A stretch of 64,000 nucleotides of DNA from Hermodice carunculata (GCA_964020975.1 OZ026630.1:23115712-23179711), one strand, 5' to 3'. Shown: positions 13,206 through 26,239, counted from the stretch's first letter. Notes: generated by a model from the sequence alone, not told the origin. Numbers and translations are program-made.

Positions 13206-13523
13206 ATGCGTACTAATGTAGCACACTCTTATGCCAACATCTTCATGGCCGAATTGGAGGAAGACACTTTATCAAAACATTTCCTCAAACCCACAGTGTG
13301 GTACAGGCATGATGACATCTTCTGCATATGGGAATATGGAAATGGAATATTGAAGGAATTCACTGAAGTTTTGAATTCCAGCCATCCAACCATAAAATTT
13401 TCCGTCACACACAGTGGCAGAAAAATAAGCTTTCTTGACACCAAGGTGTGTTTGGACCAGGACAGAAAGCTATACACCACACTACATACAAAACCCACAG
13501 ATACCATACATAGCTACACTTAA
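13206..13523 (+). pseudogene. Penelope-like reverse transcriptase segment
   Basis: The longest open piece of copy B. It covers the palm region around the catalytic DD (DDIFCIW) and the downstream block HPTIKFSVTHSGRKISFLDT, typical of Penelope-like elements. It is part of a broken element and not a functional gene. Confidence 0.8.
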
Positions 13524-14109
13524 GATATGCTCACCCCAAAACACTACAAAACAGCAGGTCCATATGGACAATGTCAATGGGTAAAATGCAAATGCACCCA
13601 CCCAGCTGATTTTGAATCTAATGCCGAAAAAATGTTGATGTACGACACACTAAGAGAGTATCCCAGCACACCACTTAAGGACTCCTTGGCCAGAGTGAGA
13701 GCTCTTGACAGGGCCCTTCTGCTCCAATGTAGACATAATCAACAATGTGCAGACCACAATCAAGACAAACTGTTCATGATAAGCAGGTACAACCCAGCCC
13801 TACCTCCCATCAAAGCTATTATCACAAAGAACTGGGGCACCATACAAGCCTCCAAATATGCCCCGTTTCTAGCTGATAAGCAAACAACTATGGGATTCTG
13901 ACAAGCTGAGAGTCTAAAAGATGTCACTAGTCAGGGCGAGATTATGATATTCCCCTGCCCATGTTGCAGGTGTTACTGAGCAACCCCCCTTTTGTGACAA
14001 AGCGAATAGCAGATATTGTGACAAACTGGACACTACAGGTCTGGTTAAGAGCACAACCACTGGACGCTCATACAATACACCTAAGGGTGGGACATGTAAA
14101 CACAATAAT

Positions 14110-14300
14110 CTAGTCTATTTACTGACATGTGGCATTTGCCATAAACAATATGTAGGTCAAACATACAGATCACTCATGAATAGACTTCCAGAACATTTCT
14201 ACTACAAAACCAAAGGGGATATGAATCGGCCACTTGGCAGACACTTTGCCCAGCAAGATCATCAAGACCTGAATATCACGGTCCAGATCCTTTCACATAT
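14110..14300 (+). pseudogene. GIY-YIG endonuclease segment of Penelope-like copy B
   Basis: The frame reads NLVYLLTCGICHKQYVGQTY, then RSLMNRLPEHFYYKTKGDMN and RPLGRHFAQQDHQDLNIT. The C-x-x-C within LLTCGICHKQYVGQT, a Tyr/Arg helix and the RPLGRHF block are those of the endonuclease module that follows the reverse transcriptase in canonical Penelope-like elements. It would nick the target for priming. Confidence 0.85.
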
Positions 14301-14694
14301 CTCCACCCCACCCAAGCTCAAATGATAACGGATTATAAATTTAATTTGAGCTCTTTTTATTTCTCAGCCATGATAGGTCCACACAGGATTGGTACCATCA
14401 TACACAAAAACATAAGTTTTTGTATGGCATTTTATCCGCACATGAAAAAAAACATATACCACATGGAGGAATCCTCCTCCAAAGGACAAACAATGCAAGC
14501 CGGCACTATCGATTTGACGAATGTTTGCTACCAATACATGTGGAAACCAAACGTGCACACACACACAATAGAAATGACACGTTATGTTGTCAGTTATTTC
14601 AAATGACGTGAAGTGCCAGCTTCAACGTCAGGTCTATTACGTACCAAGGTTGGTGTCACCCCAGGGTATGTAAGGCAATGTAATAATCTGTGAC

Positions 14695-14745
14695 TCCTTA
14701 GCCACTGATGAGTCCCGTTACAGACGAAACCAGTCTGGCCTAAAT
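14695..14745 (+). ncRNA. Hammerhead ribozyme of the Penelope-like element
   Basis: The core CTGATGA lies at 14705-14711 and GAAAC at 14726-14730. Stem II is GTC 14712-14714 with GAC 14723-14725. Stem III is minimal: AC 14729-14730 with GT 14733-14734, around a 2-base loop. The cleavage site follows GTC at 14735. Stem I pairs TTAGCCA (14698-14704) with TGGCCTAA (14736-14743), with one bulged C. Such minimal hammerheads with tiny stem III are known from the terminal repeats of Penelope-like elements and are thought to act as dimers. Confidence 0.85.
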
Positions 14746-14816
14746 CTGCAGTTCGTGAACAAACAGGCAATTTTCATCCCCAGAAACTTGCCTAGTATTC
14801 TCATATTTTATTTCTA

Positions 14817-15068
<252 letters not shown>

Positions 15069-15172
15069 CTATTTTTGAACCAAGACAATCTGAAATTTTA
15101 AACTCTTTGTAATCACAATATATGTCTCAAAACATACATGATATGCCTCATATGGACATTGTGCCTGTTGGC

Positions 15173-15659
15173 CAATAGCTGCTAATTGAGATGGTACTTT
15201 CAGTGCTCACTGTCCTATTCTCGCAGCTTCGCTTAAGTGAGAACAGTCTAGTGGGGTCACTTTTCTAGAGCGCCATATTGTCCTCATAGGGTTAACACAG
15301 CGAAATTACAGGGGAAGTTTGAACTTGTTTATATCTGTGAGTTATGCATGGACACTGATATCAATTTGCCAGTACATAACTGTAACGTGCCTGGTTGTAC
15401 TTCAGATATGAGAAAACATGGGAAATATGAGAAATACCCGTGGATGGAGGATGTAACTTTTCATAAATTTCCGTCCGACAAGCAAGACAGTGCAGAGTTC
15501 GCTGTAACGGTAATGATTTCCCTGACCTATTATAAAGAGCCGCATTTAGCGTGACCCCAGGCAGTTCGTCGCTTGGCAACTGGCACATGCGCATCAACTT
15601 AAAACTACTATGCGATACGTAGTGTACCAATTCAGTATCATCTCAATTAGCAGCTATTG
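15173..15659. mobile_element. Inverted-repeat element carrying a THAP zinc-finger fragment
   Basis: The left end CAATAGCTGCTAATTGAGAT (15173 onward) and the complement of the right end (to 15659) match over 26 bases with one difference. The 487-bp interior contains a plus-strand THAP frame. P-superfamily transposases begin with a THAP domain and have inverted ends starting CA, so this may be an internally deleted P-like transposon. I see no convincing 8-bp target duplication. Confidence 0.65.
15348..15554 (+). CDS. THAP-type zinc finger, partial
   Basis: 68 codons: MDTDINLPVHNCNVPGCTSD, later KYPWMEDVTFHKFPSDKQ. The C-x4-C pair and the VTFHKFP strand are those of a C2CH THAP DNA-binding domain. 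The second pair (C-x2-H) is missing. A possible donor (ACG|GTAATG) at about 15512 would lead to the next exon, which is not present in this short element. Function, if any, would be binding of transposon ends. Probably a remnant. Confidence 0.55.
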   Translation: MDTDINLPVHNCNVPGCTSDMRKHGKYEKYPWMEDVTFHKFPSDKQDSAEFAVTVMISLTYYKEPHLA

Positions 15660-16199
15660 TTTTCACAAATAAAATATTTTTAAACCAACATATCTGTCTC
15701 ATAATATACAATTTTTAGTAAGCACTTTTAATCTCTTAAGATGTCATGAAAAGCTCAATGTAGGTTCAAAATATTGGCTGACAAACCCAACCTTTTACAC
15801 TGAAAGTTGTCACTCCTACACAAGTTTTGGTCTAGATGTAGAAATAAACAAAGAACGGTAAATTTGATACGACTTAAATGTGCTTCAACATAAGAGTATG
15901 TGGCACACAAGCACAGATTTTCACTAAAAATGGTCCAATGAAACTTTACATTCGTTTTTAATTTGTTTAAACTATGCATTCTCGAACATGAACAAACCAA
16001 ATTACTTCATTTTAATGAAATTATCAGATCACAATTTAACACCAATTTTTATTCACATCATCAGTTTTGAACAGAACTCATCCATGTGAGTAAAAGGTAT
16101 GTGAAGTGTCCAGCCTCTCTCTAGCTGGAAAATTTAATGTTTGATGTGTTAGAAGACATATTTGCCGAAGTGTTTGAAAATTTTACTTAAATTTTCTCT

Positions 16200-16277
16200 C
16201 CTCCATGGGACCCTGACTGATTCTGACTTAGAAAATCCATGCAAGGGGCATCATCCACTATTTCATAGTATCTGATG
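16200..16277 (-). pseudogene. Decayed duplicate of coronin exon 7
   Basis: This stretch matches the coding strand of exon 7 for about 70 bases (RYYEIVDDAP then -FLSQ-QSGS), with scattered changes. The first residues and the acceptor are replaced, the donor is lost, and a stop follows shortly. Flanking intron sequence is duplicated with it (about 16015-16200 against 16530-16695), so it arose by local tandem duplication of about 510 bp rather than by retroposition. Confidence 0.85.
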
Positions 16278-16695
16278 CACAGTACAGCTTTTTACTTAAA
16301 TAATGGTCTAATGAAATTTTAAATTCCCTTCTAAATTTTTTAGATGCACAGTACAGATTTTTACATGTAAAAATAGTCTAATTAAACTTTGAATTCCCTT
16401 CTAAATTTTTTAAAGTAAGCTTTTTCCAAAATGACCAAACCCAAAAAGTTATTTCCTTTTAATTAAAAATAAATAAATAAATAAATAAAACGGTTGAATT
16501 GCTTACACAGCAACTACATATATATGTGCATAATGATCAGATCATGATTTAACACAAATTTTTATTCAGATCCTTCCGTTTTCAACATAGCTCACCCATG
16601 AATAGAAAGCATGTGAGTTGCTCAGTCTCCTTGGAAAAAGAATGTTTCAAATGCTGGAAGACATACTTGCCAAAGTGCATGCAAATTTTACTTAC

Positions 16696-16792
16696 CTAGC
16701 CCCCTCTGTGGGGACCCTGACTGGTACTGACTTAGGAAGTGTATGTAAGGGGCATCATCCACTATTTCATAGTATCTGATGTTTCCATCTCC
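16696..16792 (-). CDS. CORO2: Coronin-2 exon 7, GDGNIRYYE segment
   Basis: 97 bp, 32 codons plus one base (phase 1 at its end). It encodes GDGNIRYYEIVDDAPYIHFL then SQYQSGSPQRGL, followed by a Gly split over the intron. GDGNIRYYE is nearly invariant in coronins and closes the propeller. A decayed duplicate of this exon lies about 500 bp away (16200-16277). Confidence 0.96.
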
Positions 16793-16959
16793 CTGTAAAT
16801 ATAAATAATGTTTGGAATGATAAGGATTCTGGACTAAAGTTCTCTTTATCATATGAAGCTTCAACAAATGTATTTTCGACAAAATATTTGTGTGAAATGA
16901 GTCTTGAAAGGAAACTTCTACAAACTGAAAATGTCACAAAACAAGACAGACACTACTAA

Positions 16960-17740
16960 CTTCCAATAAAATTCTAAACCTTTTGGTTGTAATTCATTGG
17001 ATGTGCCTATAGCATAAACCTATGAATTAAAGTTGGAAACGTACCTGTACCTTTAACAGTTTTGAAGATGTTAAACATTTAAAATTTCAAATGGCCCTAA
17101 TTTGCATAATTTTCAACATGTTGACTTTTCCAAACCAGGTGTTTGTTTAATTTGACTGCTATATCAGTAACTGTGCAGAATTTAGTATTTCTCAGTGACA
17201 TGGTGTCCGAGAATCCTTAAGTGCACTAAGCACCATTTGTAAACAAATGCATGCTGACTGTAGAGTTGGCAAATCCTACTTATATTTTCATTTTTGTACT
17301 TTACAACTTAGTGGTACATTGTACCTACCTTCAATGATGGATTTACAATGTACCAAGCTAACCAATGCCTCACAAATCAAAATATAAAGGCTGGAACAAT
17401 AAGACTGCCTCTGCCTCAGTAGAATATAATGACCTACTTTACAGCTTAGATGGTGGTTCCTACTTTCAATGATAGATTTACAATGTATTAACCTAACCAA
17501 TGCCACAAAAATCCAAATATAAAGGTTGGAACAATAAGACCCCCTCTGCCAAGCTAAAAATACAATGACCCTATGGTGACCTTGAAAATGAGTCAAAGTT
17601 ACTGCATGTCAAACTCAGCCATGCTTCCAATTTGACACTTCTACATTGCAAGTTTCATGATAGTAGCTTGATTTATTTAAAAGTTATTGCATGCACATGG
17701 GTGACGGATGGATGCAGACACGACATTGATGATACCATCA
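16960..17740. repeat. Intron 6 repeat with two tandem 150-bp units
   Basis: 17296-17440 and 17440-17590 are similar (TTTACAATGTA, ACCAATGCC, AATATAAAGG-TGGAACAATA). Upstream, 16970-17120 matches the tail module of the pearl-like elements (AATTTCAAATGGCCCTAATTT). No gene is recognised. Confidence 0.6.
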
Positions 17741-18453
17741 CCTGATATGACCAATATGGCTTTCCCATTCCCTTAAATTACAAGTGTTCATGCAAAATTC
17801 TGACCTAATCATGAAGTATCCAGGGACTGATGGTACCATTAGCCAAATGCTAATCTTTCAATAATTTGGCAAAAGAAATTTGCAAACACCTAATTTATTT
17901 TAACATGAATCAAAAGTGTTCTACAGTTACTATTGTTTTATTTCCCGAATTTGGCTACAAATTTTGAAGGCCTAGATCTATCTCTGATTTCCATAGGATC
18001 TTGAACAGTATTATTGGTAGGTCTGAGGTCACAATGCACAGACACAACTTCAGGAGTATGCAAACAATGTAAACAAAGTTCTACCAGTGATACCATCCAT
18101 GATCGGGTGACAAACAATCTAACATTATACACACAAAGTATCTGATGGTTGTGACCAACCTGCCATCAAAAGGAAACAATCTAAGTGATATTGACCAAAC
18201 AACACCATCAATTTCACCATGACCACTGTGGCAGATTTCATAATGTGACATCATGTTCTGCAGCTTATAATTAAGGCTTGGTCATTCAATCCTATAGGCC
18301 AGGAACTGCCCAGTCTGTTTCTTATTCATTAACATGTTAAAGCTTTGCAGGTATTATGATAAACCGAATCATGTCCTTGCAAAATAGCTTTGGTTTGTAC
18401 AAATTAGCCTTACACAATGTAATATTGTATCAATACTCTGTTGATCCACTTAC

Positions 18454-18558
18454 CTTACCAGCCACAAATGCTATCTTGGTATCATGGTCATAGTATGGAA
18501 AAAGAACCCCACTTGAAGAGTCAATTTGCTCCATTCTTAAAGGCTTTGACAAATTTTT
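18454..18558 (-). CDS. CORO2: Coronin-2 exon 6, fifth blade
   Basis: 35 codons, phase 0. It encodes KNLSKPLRMEQIDSSSGVLF then PYYDHDTKIAFVAGK, equal to the CORO2 stretch with LD-SSGVLFPFYDADT and AGK. The donor is read after AAG (GTAAGT). Using a GT three bases upstream would lose the conserved Lys before GDGN. Acceptor is TATAG. Confidence 0.96.
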
Positions 18559-18671
18559 CTATAGAGTAAAAATAATAAATAGGTATTAGCACAAACACTG
18601 TATTCTGTAAATCTCTTTTGGCACTGCATGATACTTTACTGAATTGTAGAGAAGAACTCATGGCCGACTCT

Positions 18672-18703
18672 TGCTGCCACTTATTGGCCACTAGGTGGCA
18701 GCA
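18672..18703. promoter_or_regulatory. CTCF-like core motif inside a small palindrome
   Basis: CCACTAGGTGGCAG at 18688-18701 fits the CTCF core consensus CCASYAGRKGGCR fully. It forms one arm of TGCTGCCAC...GGTGGCAGCA. A motif match alone does not show binding. Confidence 0.35.
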
Positions 18704-19054
18704 CCATGACTTTCATTTCATCAAAACCTCACTGGATGTGCACCACAAACACATCATGACAGTTCTTTGTATTCCTGCAGAAATTAACCCTTTGACAAAC
18801 ATATAAAGGCAATACAATGCATAATACAATAAAATATAGGACACTATTTTACAATGTTAAATGTTTAAATGATGTATAGTGAAGAGAAGAATTTTTTATT
18901 GGGGCTAATGTGAAAATTCTGTGCACCATGACGTAACTCACAAGCACAATGCATTAAGCATAATTTATTGATGATCCATTCATTCACTGTTTAACCTAAG
19001 AATATGATAAGTGCATGAACATATCACACAAATCCCTCTGAGAGGTTCACTTAC

Positions 19055-19174
19055 AGCATCCCAGACTCCATACTGCCTCTCACTCATACGCGAAAACCCT
19101 GTTGTGAAAAGTCTTTCCAGGTCTCCCAGGAACACTACTTTTGATGCTTTGGTTCCCTGATGGCCTGCACCTTC
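19055..19174 (-). CDS. CORO2: Coronin-2 exon 5, fourth blade
   Basis: 40 codons, phase 0. It encodes EGAGHQGTKASKVVFLGDLE then RLFTTGFSRMSERQYGVWDA. The H-G-KASKV-FLG and TTG-SR-ERQ--WD pattern matches the coronin WD4 blade, in which the tryptophan-aspartate pair is retained. Acceptor TTGCAG and donor GTAAGT flank it. Confidence 0.96.
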
Positions 19175-19692
19175 CTGCAAAGTCAACATTATGCAGGTTA
19201 CAATGTATGTTTTGTCCAAAGGGCTGACTCATTCTTTCCACCTGAAAAGCCATTATGGCTAGCCATGCATTTGTGGTGGTTGTCTTGGGACACAAGGCAT
19301 TCCAAGCTGCCAACTGATACACACTGCTGGGCAATACCCCTTACCCTGCCCCCCCCCCCCCCTACTTGTGGTGAGTTAATAGGAAATATCAAAGTTGTAC
19401 TTCCAGAGTCAAGATTTCGACTGTTTTTTGGATGGGTTTCAACATAAAATGTGAATTATGAAATCCAGCATTCCAGTTGCAATGTACCACATATTTTGTG
19501 ATTGATTTATCCCAGAAAAATGAGATGAATTGCAAGAGGATCTGAACTACCTTCCAACTTTCTGCAGAATTTTCACCTTTTTGGGGTTTACTGTAGCTTG
19601 TGACTATAAACTGGAAAATGCTGAAACCTGCTGATTGTTACACTAATTTTTCCTGCAATGTGATGCTCATTATTGCACCTTTGTCTACTCAC

Positions 19693-19857
19693 CTGAATCA
19701 CTTTTCCCTCTCTTGCTTCAATGACCCGGATTTTCTTGTCCTTGGAGGTGGTTGCAAAGAGACTTCCATCACGGTTCCAGGAGATAGAGAAAATGGTATC
19801 TGTGTGACAGGTGATAATGTTGATGGGCTCTGCTGTCTCTACATTCCACAGAATAAC
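19693..19857 (-). CDS. CORO2: Coronin-2 exon 4, third WD40 blade
   Basis: 55 codons, phase 0. It encodes VILWNVETAEPINIITCHTD, then IFSISWNRDGSLFATTSKDK and KIRVIEAREGKVIQ. The CHTD, N-DGSL-TT-KDKK-RVIE-R-G order is the coronin WD3 blade. The acceptor is TTCCAG and the donor GTGAGT. Confidence 0.96.
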
Positions 19858-20259
19858 CTGGAATGGCCAGAAATAACTGAAGCTGCATCCCAATACTCAC
19901 AACCAGAGTGCATGTATTCAAGATGCTCTGACTTATTCATATGTACGAGGTGTAGTTTTGTACCAACCAATATTTTGTGCAAATGTATAATGGTTGGACA
20001 ACTTGGTTATTGCAATGATTCCATAAGCAAATTTATATACTTCACATGTATGTAGCAGCAAAGTATCTGGAAATGTAACATACATTGCAGAAAAAATATT
20101 TACAGTATCATATAGATTTTGTACCTAGCTCTTATGTGGACACTATGATATGCATTGTCAAATAAAAAAGCTAACGGTAGAAGTTGTCCTATGAATATGG
20201 TGTCTATGAACAAGTTATGACACTTCAAATTATGTCTCAATAATAAACCTGACTGTTAC

Positions 20260-20409
20260 CTTGAAGTCATAGCCTGCACTAAGAAGTATATTTTCTGCAG
20301 TGGGATGCCATTCCAGGAAGCCAACCCGCCGCTGGTGCCCATGCAAATCCACAAGCCACTCGGTTAAGTTGCCCTTCAGCCCCCCCTCTGGTACCTGCCA
20401 TATTTTCAC
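20260..20409 (-). CDS. CORO2: Coronin-2 exon 3, second WD40 blade
   Basis: 50 codons, phase 0. It encodes VKIWQVPEGGLKGNLTEW, then LHGHQRRVGFLEWHPTAENI and LLSAGYDFK. The EGGLK insert and the HGH-RRVG-EWHPTA block are typical of coronin 2, and the exon finishes WD1 (VKIW) and carries WD2. Acceptor TTTTCAG and donor GTAACA flank it. Confidence 0.96.
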
Positions 20410-20789
20410 CTGAAAAGAAACAGCAAGTTTAACCTATACTATATTGAACTCACACGTACCAGTATTGAAACTAAATCAACTGCCAATGTGGATTGTTTAC
20501 CTGTATACACAAATGCAATGTACTTCTGCGCAGATTCAAACTTTTCTCTTTAATGTTTCTGAACATGCAAGGTCCCCCAAAAGTGTCATAAGCTGTGAGT
20601 GCTGATGTTGGTGAAATTTTTCAGCTACTCAAAACTGAGTCTGCAACATCAATTTAGAAGTCAATGTCACTAATGTCGAAACAGCACTTAATATATATTA
20701 TCAATCATATATATTTTTTTTCAAATTAAAGACAAAGTCTTTGTTGTATACAGATGACTAAATACTCATAAATACATGTAAATGCAGAC

Positions 20790-20792
<3 letters not shown>

Positions 20793-20842
<50 letters not shown>
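20793..20842. repeat. (TA)n microsatellite
   Basis: About 50 bp of alternating T and A in intron 2 of the coronin gene. Confidence 0.98.
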
Positions 20843-20847
<5 letters not shown>

Positions 20848-21755
20848 CATACTTTTTTTTCCCTTTATTAAGGATTGCAAAAGTGGCCAAGCTAAATTAA
20901 ATAGTATTTGAAACATTCTTCAGATCAACTTGTATGATCGTTTGTCTAGGTCCAGTCTCTGGTGACAGCTCCAGCAATTCTTTGTTTTCAGTTTGTGATG
21001 AAGCTGTCCACAGTCTTCCCCAAGGCTGCCAAGTCTAAATATCCTGTGTTCTCAAGGTTACTACTCTTTTTTTTTCTTTCTCACTTTCTTTCAAGAAATG
21101 TAGGTCAAAGCCTTTACTCTCCTGTGTACAGTATTTTCCTAATCCTGAACCCAGCCACAGATTGTATCATGCCTGTAAATAAACAGACATGCACAGAGAG
21201 TGTGCTTTACAAAGTGACAGCCTAAGGGGTCAATATCAGTTGTCTGTACATGCATAGGTCTTTCCAGCAGCCTAAGGGTTAATCATCACACATTGTCTGC
21301 AAATATAAACAAAGTTTGACAGCTTGAAGACTAAAAAAACATTTTTCAGGTTTCTTTTTTGTTGCTTTTTTAATCTCTCAAAAGACATATGGACAATTAA
21401 ATGTGTTAAATGTGGGGTGCAGGACAAAAAATAAAGAAGACATTCTTTCTTTTTTTTTCTTTTTTCTTTTTCTGTGTCGTTTTTGTTTTTGTTTTTTTTC
21501 TCCAACAGTTCATAATTAGATTAGTACACATGTACATTTATTTGCTCTGTCATCAAAAATTGAAAATAAACAGCAATCATATCACAAATTAGTTCATTGA
21601 GAGAAGGACACAAAGTTTCCTTTGCCACCCGCATCCCCCTTTCAGTTCCTGGCAGCAGCATGATAGGGATAAAATATCCATTTGCCAATGGACTGACAAG
21701 TCAAAGCAAACAGAATAATATAAACATGTCCTCATGAAATTGGTTCAATAAAACC

Positions 21756-23091
21756 AAGAGGCCCATGGGCCTAATGCTCTGCTGACCACCATCACCAAAA
21801 AATTGTTTTCAAATGTATTCAATCCACGACCTTGAAAAATTGATCATACTTGGCCAAATTATGCAATATCAAGTTTCCACATGGTACACATTTGTGGTAC
21901 ATATGGTATCACTTGCCTTATTCTTTATAAAGATATTGAATTAACTGTCCTTTTCTCAAGTGCTTAAGTACCTTGAAAAATAGGTCAAGGTCACACAATC
22001 ATTGGGTCATGGTGACCCAAAAAGTAGGTCATCAAGTACAGTCTTATACACAATGAACTCAAGAGCAATTTTCATCTGGAGGCTCATTTTTCTTTGCCAT
22101 TGACATCCTAACTACACCCTACCATTGCAAAATCACCTCTTCCAACTTTACAGGTCTGGTGACCTTACAAAAATAATTCAAAGTCACTGATCTTGCATAA
22201 CATTTTTAGCACTGGACATGATCTATATATCCTAATAATCTGGTATGTCTAATTCAATTATTTTTCGAGATATGGAATTTTGTATCTTCCCAGACATTTT
22301 TACTCATAATTTCCATCAGAATGTGCACATCCAAACGGACGGACAACCCAAAAACATAAAAGGTCCCCCCATGGGGCTGACCCTTAAAAACAATAAATTT
22401 GGACAAGTGCCAAAATCCATAATTATTGGGTCACAGTTACCCCAAAAGTAAAGTTGGCCACCAAGTACAGTTTTATGTACAATGTAATCAAGTGCAATTT
22501 TTATCTGAAGGCTCAATATTCTTCTCTTTGCCATTGATGTATAAGTTATACCCTGCCATTATAAAATCACCTCTTTCAACTTTACAGGCACGGTGATCTC
22601 ACAAGAATAGGTCATGGTCACTGATATTACATAACATACTAGCATCAGACATGGTCTATATATCCAACAAATTTAGCAAGTATAATTCAACTACTTTTCG
22701 AGATGTGGGATTTTATATCTTAAAACACATTTTGGCTCATAATTTCTGCCAAATTATAGGTGGCGCCTGTTGTATCAAAAGCAACTTGGCCTTTGATCTC
22801 CACAATCCCACTTAATTTCATGATCTATCAAACATCAAGGATGCTACAGCGGTCCCAAGATTTTCCCATTTTGACCTATATATTAAATAATACTGCAGGT
22901 GGCGCCACCAATATCAAACTCCACCTAGAAAGTTATATGGAGCTATCTAAAAAGCTGTGGACTGTAACTTGCTCACAAGCAAAAAGCTTAGGGGGAGATG
23001 GATGGAAGGATGGGCAGACATATGGATGGACATATGGACAAACATGAGTGATTGCATACGCTCTGCGACCTTTGGTCAGCAGAGCTAAACA
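21756..23091. mobile_element. Modular repeat, GAGGCCCATGGGCC head
   Basis: The head AAGAGGCCCATGGGCCTAAT is palindromic and is followed by GCTCTGCTGACC. The tail GACCTTTGGTCAGCAGAGCT carries the inverse complement of that sequence. Inside, a module with AAAATCACCTCTTTCAACTT and CATTTTGGCTCATAATTTC occurs twice (about 22120 and 22560). The tail has GGATGGACATATGGAC. Non-coding. The family recurs at 32716-33607 and, in diverged form, elsewhere in the window. Confidence 0.7.
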
Positions 23092-23984
23092 GCACTAATC
23101 ATGTACAAATAAACCAAGTTTTGTAATGGCATCTATTTCCACATAATGCCAGCCACACCATAACATATAATGACTTTAAAATTAAGTGAGATAGCCAACA
23201 GACTTTCCATTACATGTACCTTGAATAATTAAACTTGGGCCCACTGATGACATAACATCAATAAACTGGACTTGGGACAGCAGATACATGTACATGTACA
23301 TGTAAAATGGGTATAGGCTTGGTGGTGACTGGTCTGTTCACATGCACTTTGGCTTTTTTTCACTGGACATGATTTGTTTCTTTTACAAGATATACAGGCC
23401 AAGTTCAATAAAGTAGTATCATCCATATGATGCTATCACAATAAAAGAGTGAGTGTAAAATTAAGTAGTGCAATTCAACTTGGTTTCAATGTAACATTAT
23501 CTCTCACAATCTACCTCATCACTTACAACCATATATATATATTAATATGGAGACAAAATGAATGCACAATCATTGCTGACAGGTAGACTGGATCCCCTTC
23601 CTTGCACATACATAGGTCCTATGACCTTGAAAATGTAATCAGGTCACAAAATAGTATCACAGTATAATTTGAGGTAAACTTCAGTTTAATGTGGCCTGTG
23701 AATCAGGAGATATTTTTTCTCACAAGGATTCTGCTATGGACAAAGTCCAACAAGCTGAAACAGTGTGCCCCCAAATATCTTTGGAAGGGAAGACGCAGAA
23801 AATTAAACAATATGAAGTGATCAGTTCCTGTTTGCATGGCACAGTGACAATGCACTCAAAAATGACTGGATCTCCTGAGTGTCTGATAGTGACTGAATAA
23901 AAAATGTTAAATGACTGTATTCAGCATGTGACTAAATTCACTTTGCAGAGAAGGGAATTTGAAACAACATAATAAACTAAAAAA

Positions 23985-25285
<1,301 letters not shown>

Positions 25286-26239
25286 ATAATTAATGAAAGT
25301 GAATAAGTGAATGAGCAGGACAACTTTACAGGACTGGATCCATGATCCATTAATTTAGTACGGTAGCATGGGCCATCTCAAATGACAAAATTAACCTAGT
25401 GTAACTAACTAGGACATCTTCATATAACTTTCCAGATCCATTTTGCATTGTAGAATGTTCCATTTCAAATGACTAGATCTATCAAGTGTGACAAAATTGG
25501 ACATCTTCTGTGACTATAGTTCTGTCTTGGCATGGTAGAATGGGCCATCCTGTACATGCTGTATGACTAGCTCCACAGAACACAGTAAAACATATCTTCT
25601 TTAAGTGACTTGATTCAACTGAGCATGGCAAAATAGACAATCTTAATGACTGTTTCGCTGAACAAGGTTGTAACATGGATCCTCTTTTAAAAAGTATGGC
25701 AGATTGGCCAGCATAAGTGTTGACCCTTTTCCACTCTAAGCAGCCAAAGGCACAAAAAGGGCACAGTGGTTGAATGTGATCTGCTTCATACAACAGCATG
25801 CCCCAGATCAACAACTTTCCTTGATCAGATGCTTTAGGTCCATTCTATGCCGTGCAGAGTTTTTCCTTCTTCATACTCAAATCTTTCATTAAACAAAGGA
25901 AGGGTTAATCAGGGAGTAATGTGTATTAAACGGATCTGGTGCAATGCATGGTGAAGTAACCAAACAATGTTTGGAACCACAGTTGGCACAAGGACTAGCT
26001 CTTCCTCATTTCTGTCGGTCTCAATTTCAGTAAAGCTTTCTTTTGTTTGTGAACGCAGGTAACACATACCTTGTATAGGTTTTTTATACACTTTTGGGAA
26101 AACACCTTCCATTTGTATCACTTGTGGCTACTTACCCACCCACCCCCCCCCCCCTTAAAAAAAAAAAAAAAAAAAAAACATTTCTGCATATTGATTTTGT
26201 CAAAATTTTCCAATTATACAGAAGATTCTGTCACACTTA

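Larger units (their letters stand above)
11900..14770 (+). mobile_element. Penelope-like retroelement copy B, decayed, with GIY-YIG endonuclease
   Basis: The plus strand holds, in order, the N-terminal region (VVNLSN, FLPYTKGTK, at about 12110-12200), reverse transcriptase pieces (CYYLLAKIHKG, RPILSAND at about 12790-12870; YANIFMAELEE at 13230; FLDTKVCLDQDRKLYTTLHT at 13430-13490, followed by KPTDT), and a GIY-YIG endonuclease at about 14110-14240 (LLTCGICHKQYVGQTYRSLM, then RPLGRHFAQQDH). The element is broken many times and looks old, though less so than copy A. A hammerhead ribozyme lies after the coding part, in the position of the terminal repeat. Confidence 0.85.
16015..16792. repeat. 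Tandem duplication of about 510 bp containing exon 7
   Basis: The segment beginning TTATCAGATCACAATTTAAC near 16020 recurs near 16532 as GATCAGATCATGATTTAAC, and similarity continues through the exon 7 region in both copies. Shorter duplications of about 85 bp (GATGCACAGTACAG at about 16274 and 16344) lie between them, with related pieces back to about 15880. Confidence 0.75.

Noticed and set aside
13229-13507. Minus-strand frame of 92 residues
   Set aside because: It is the antisense shadow of the Penelope-like reverse transcriptase segment.
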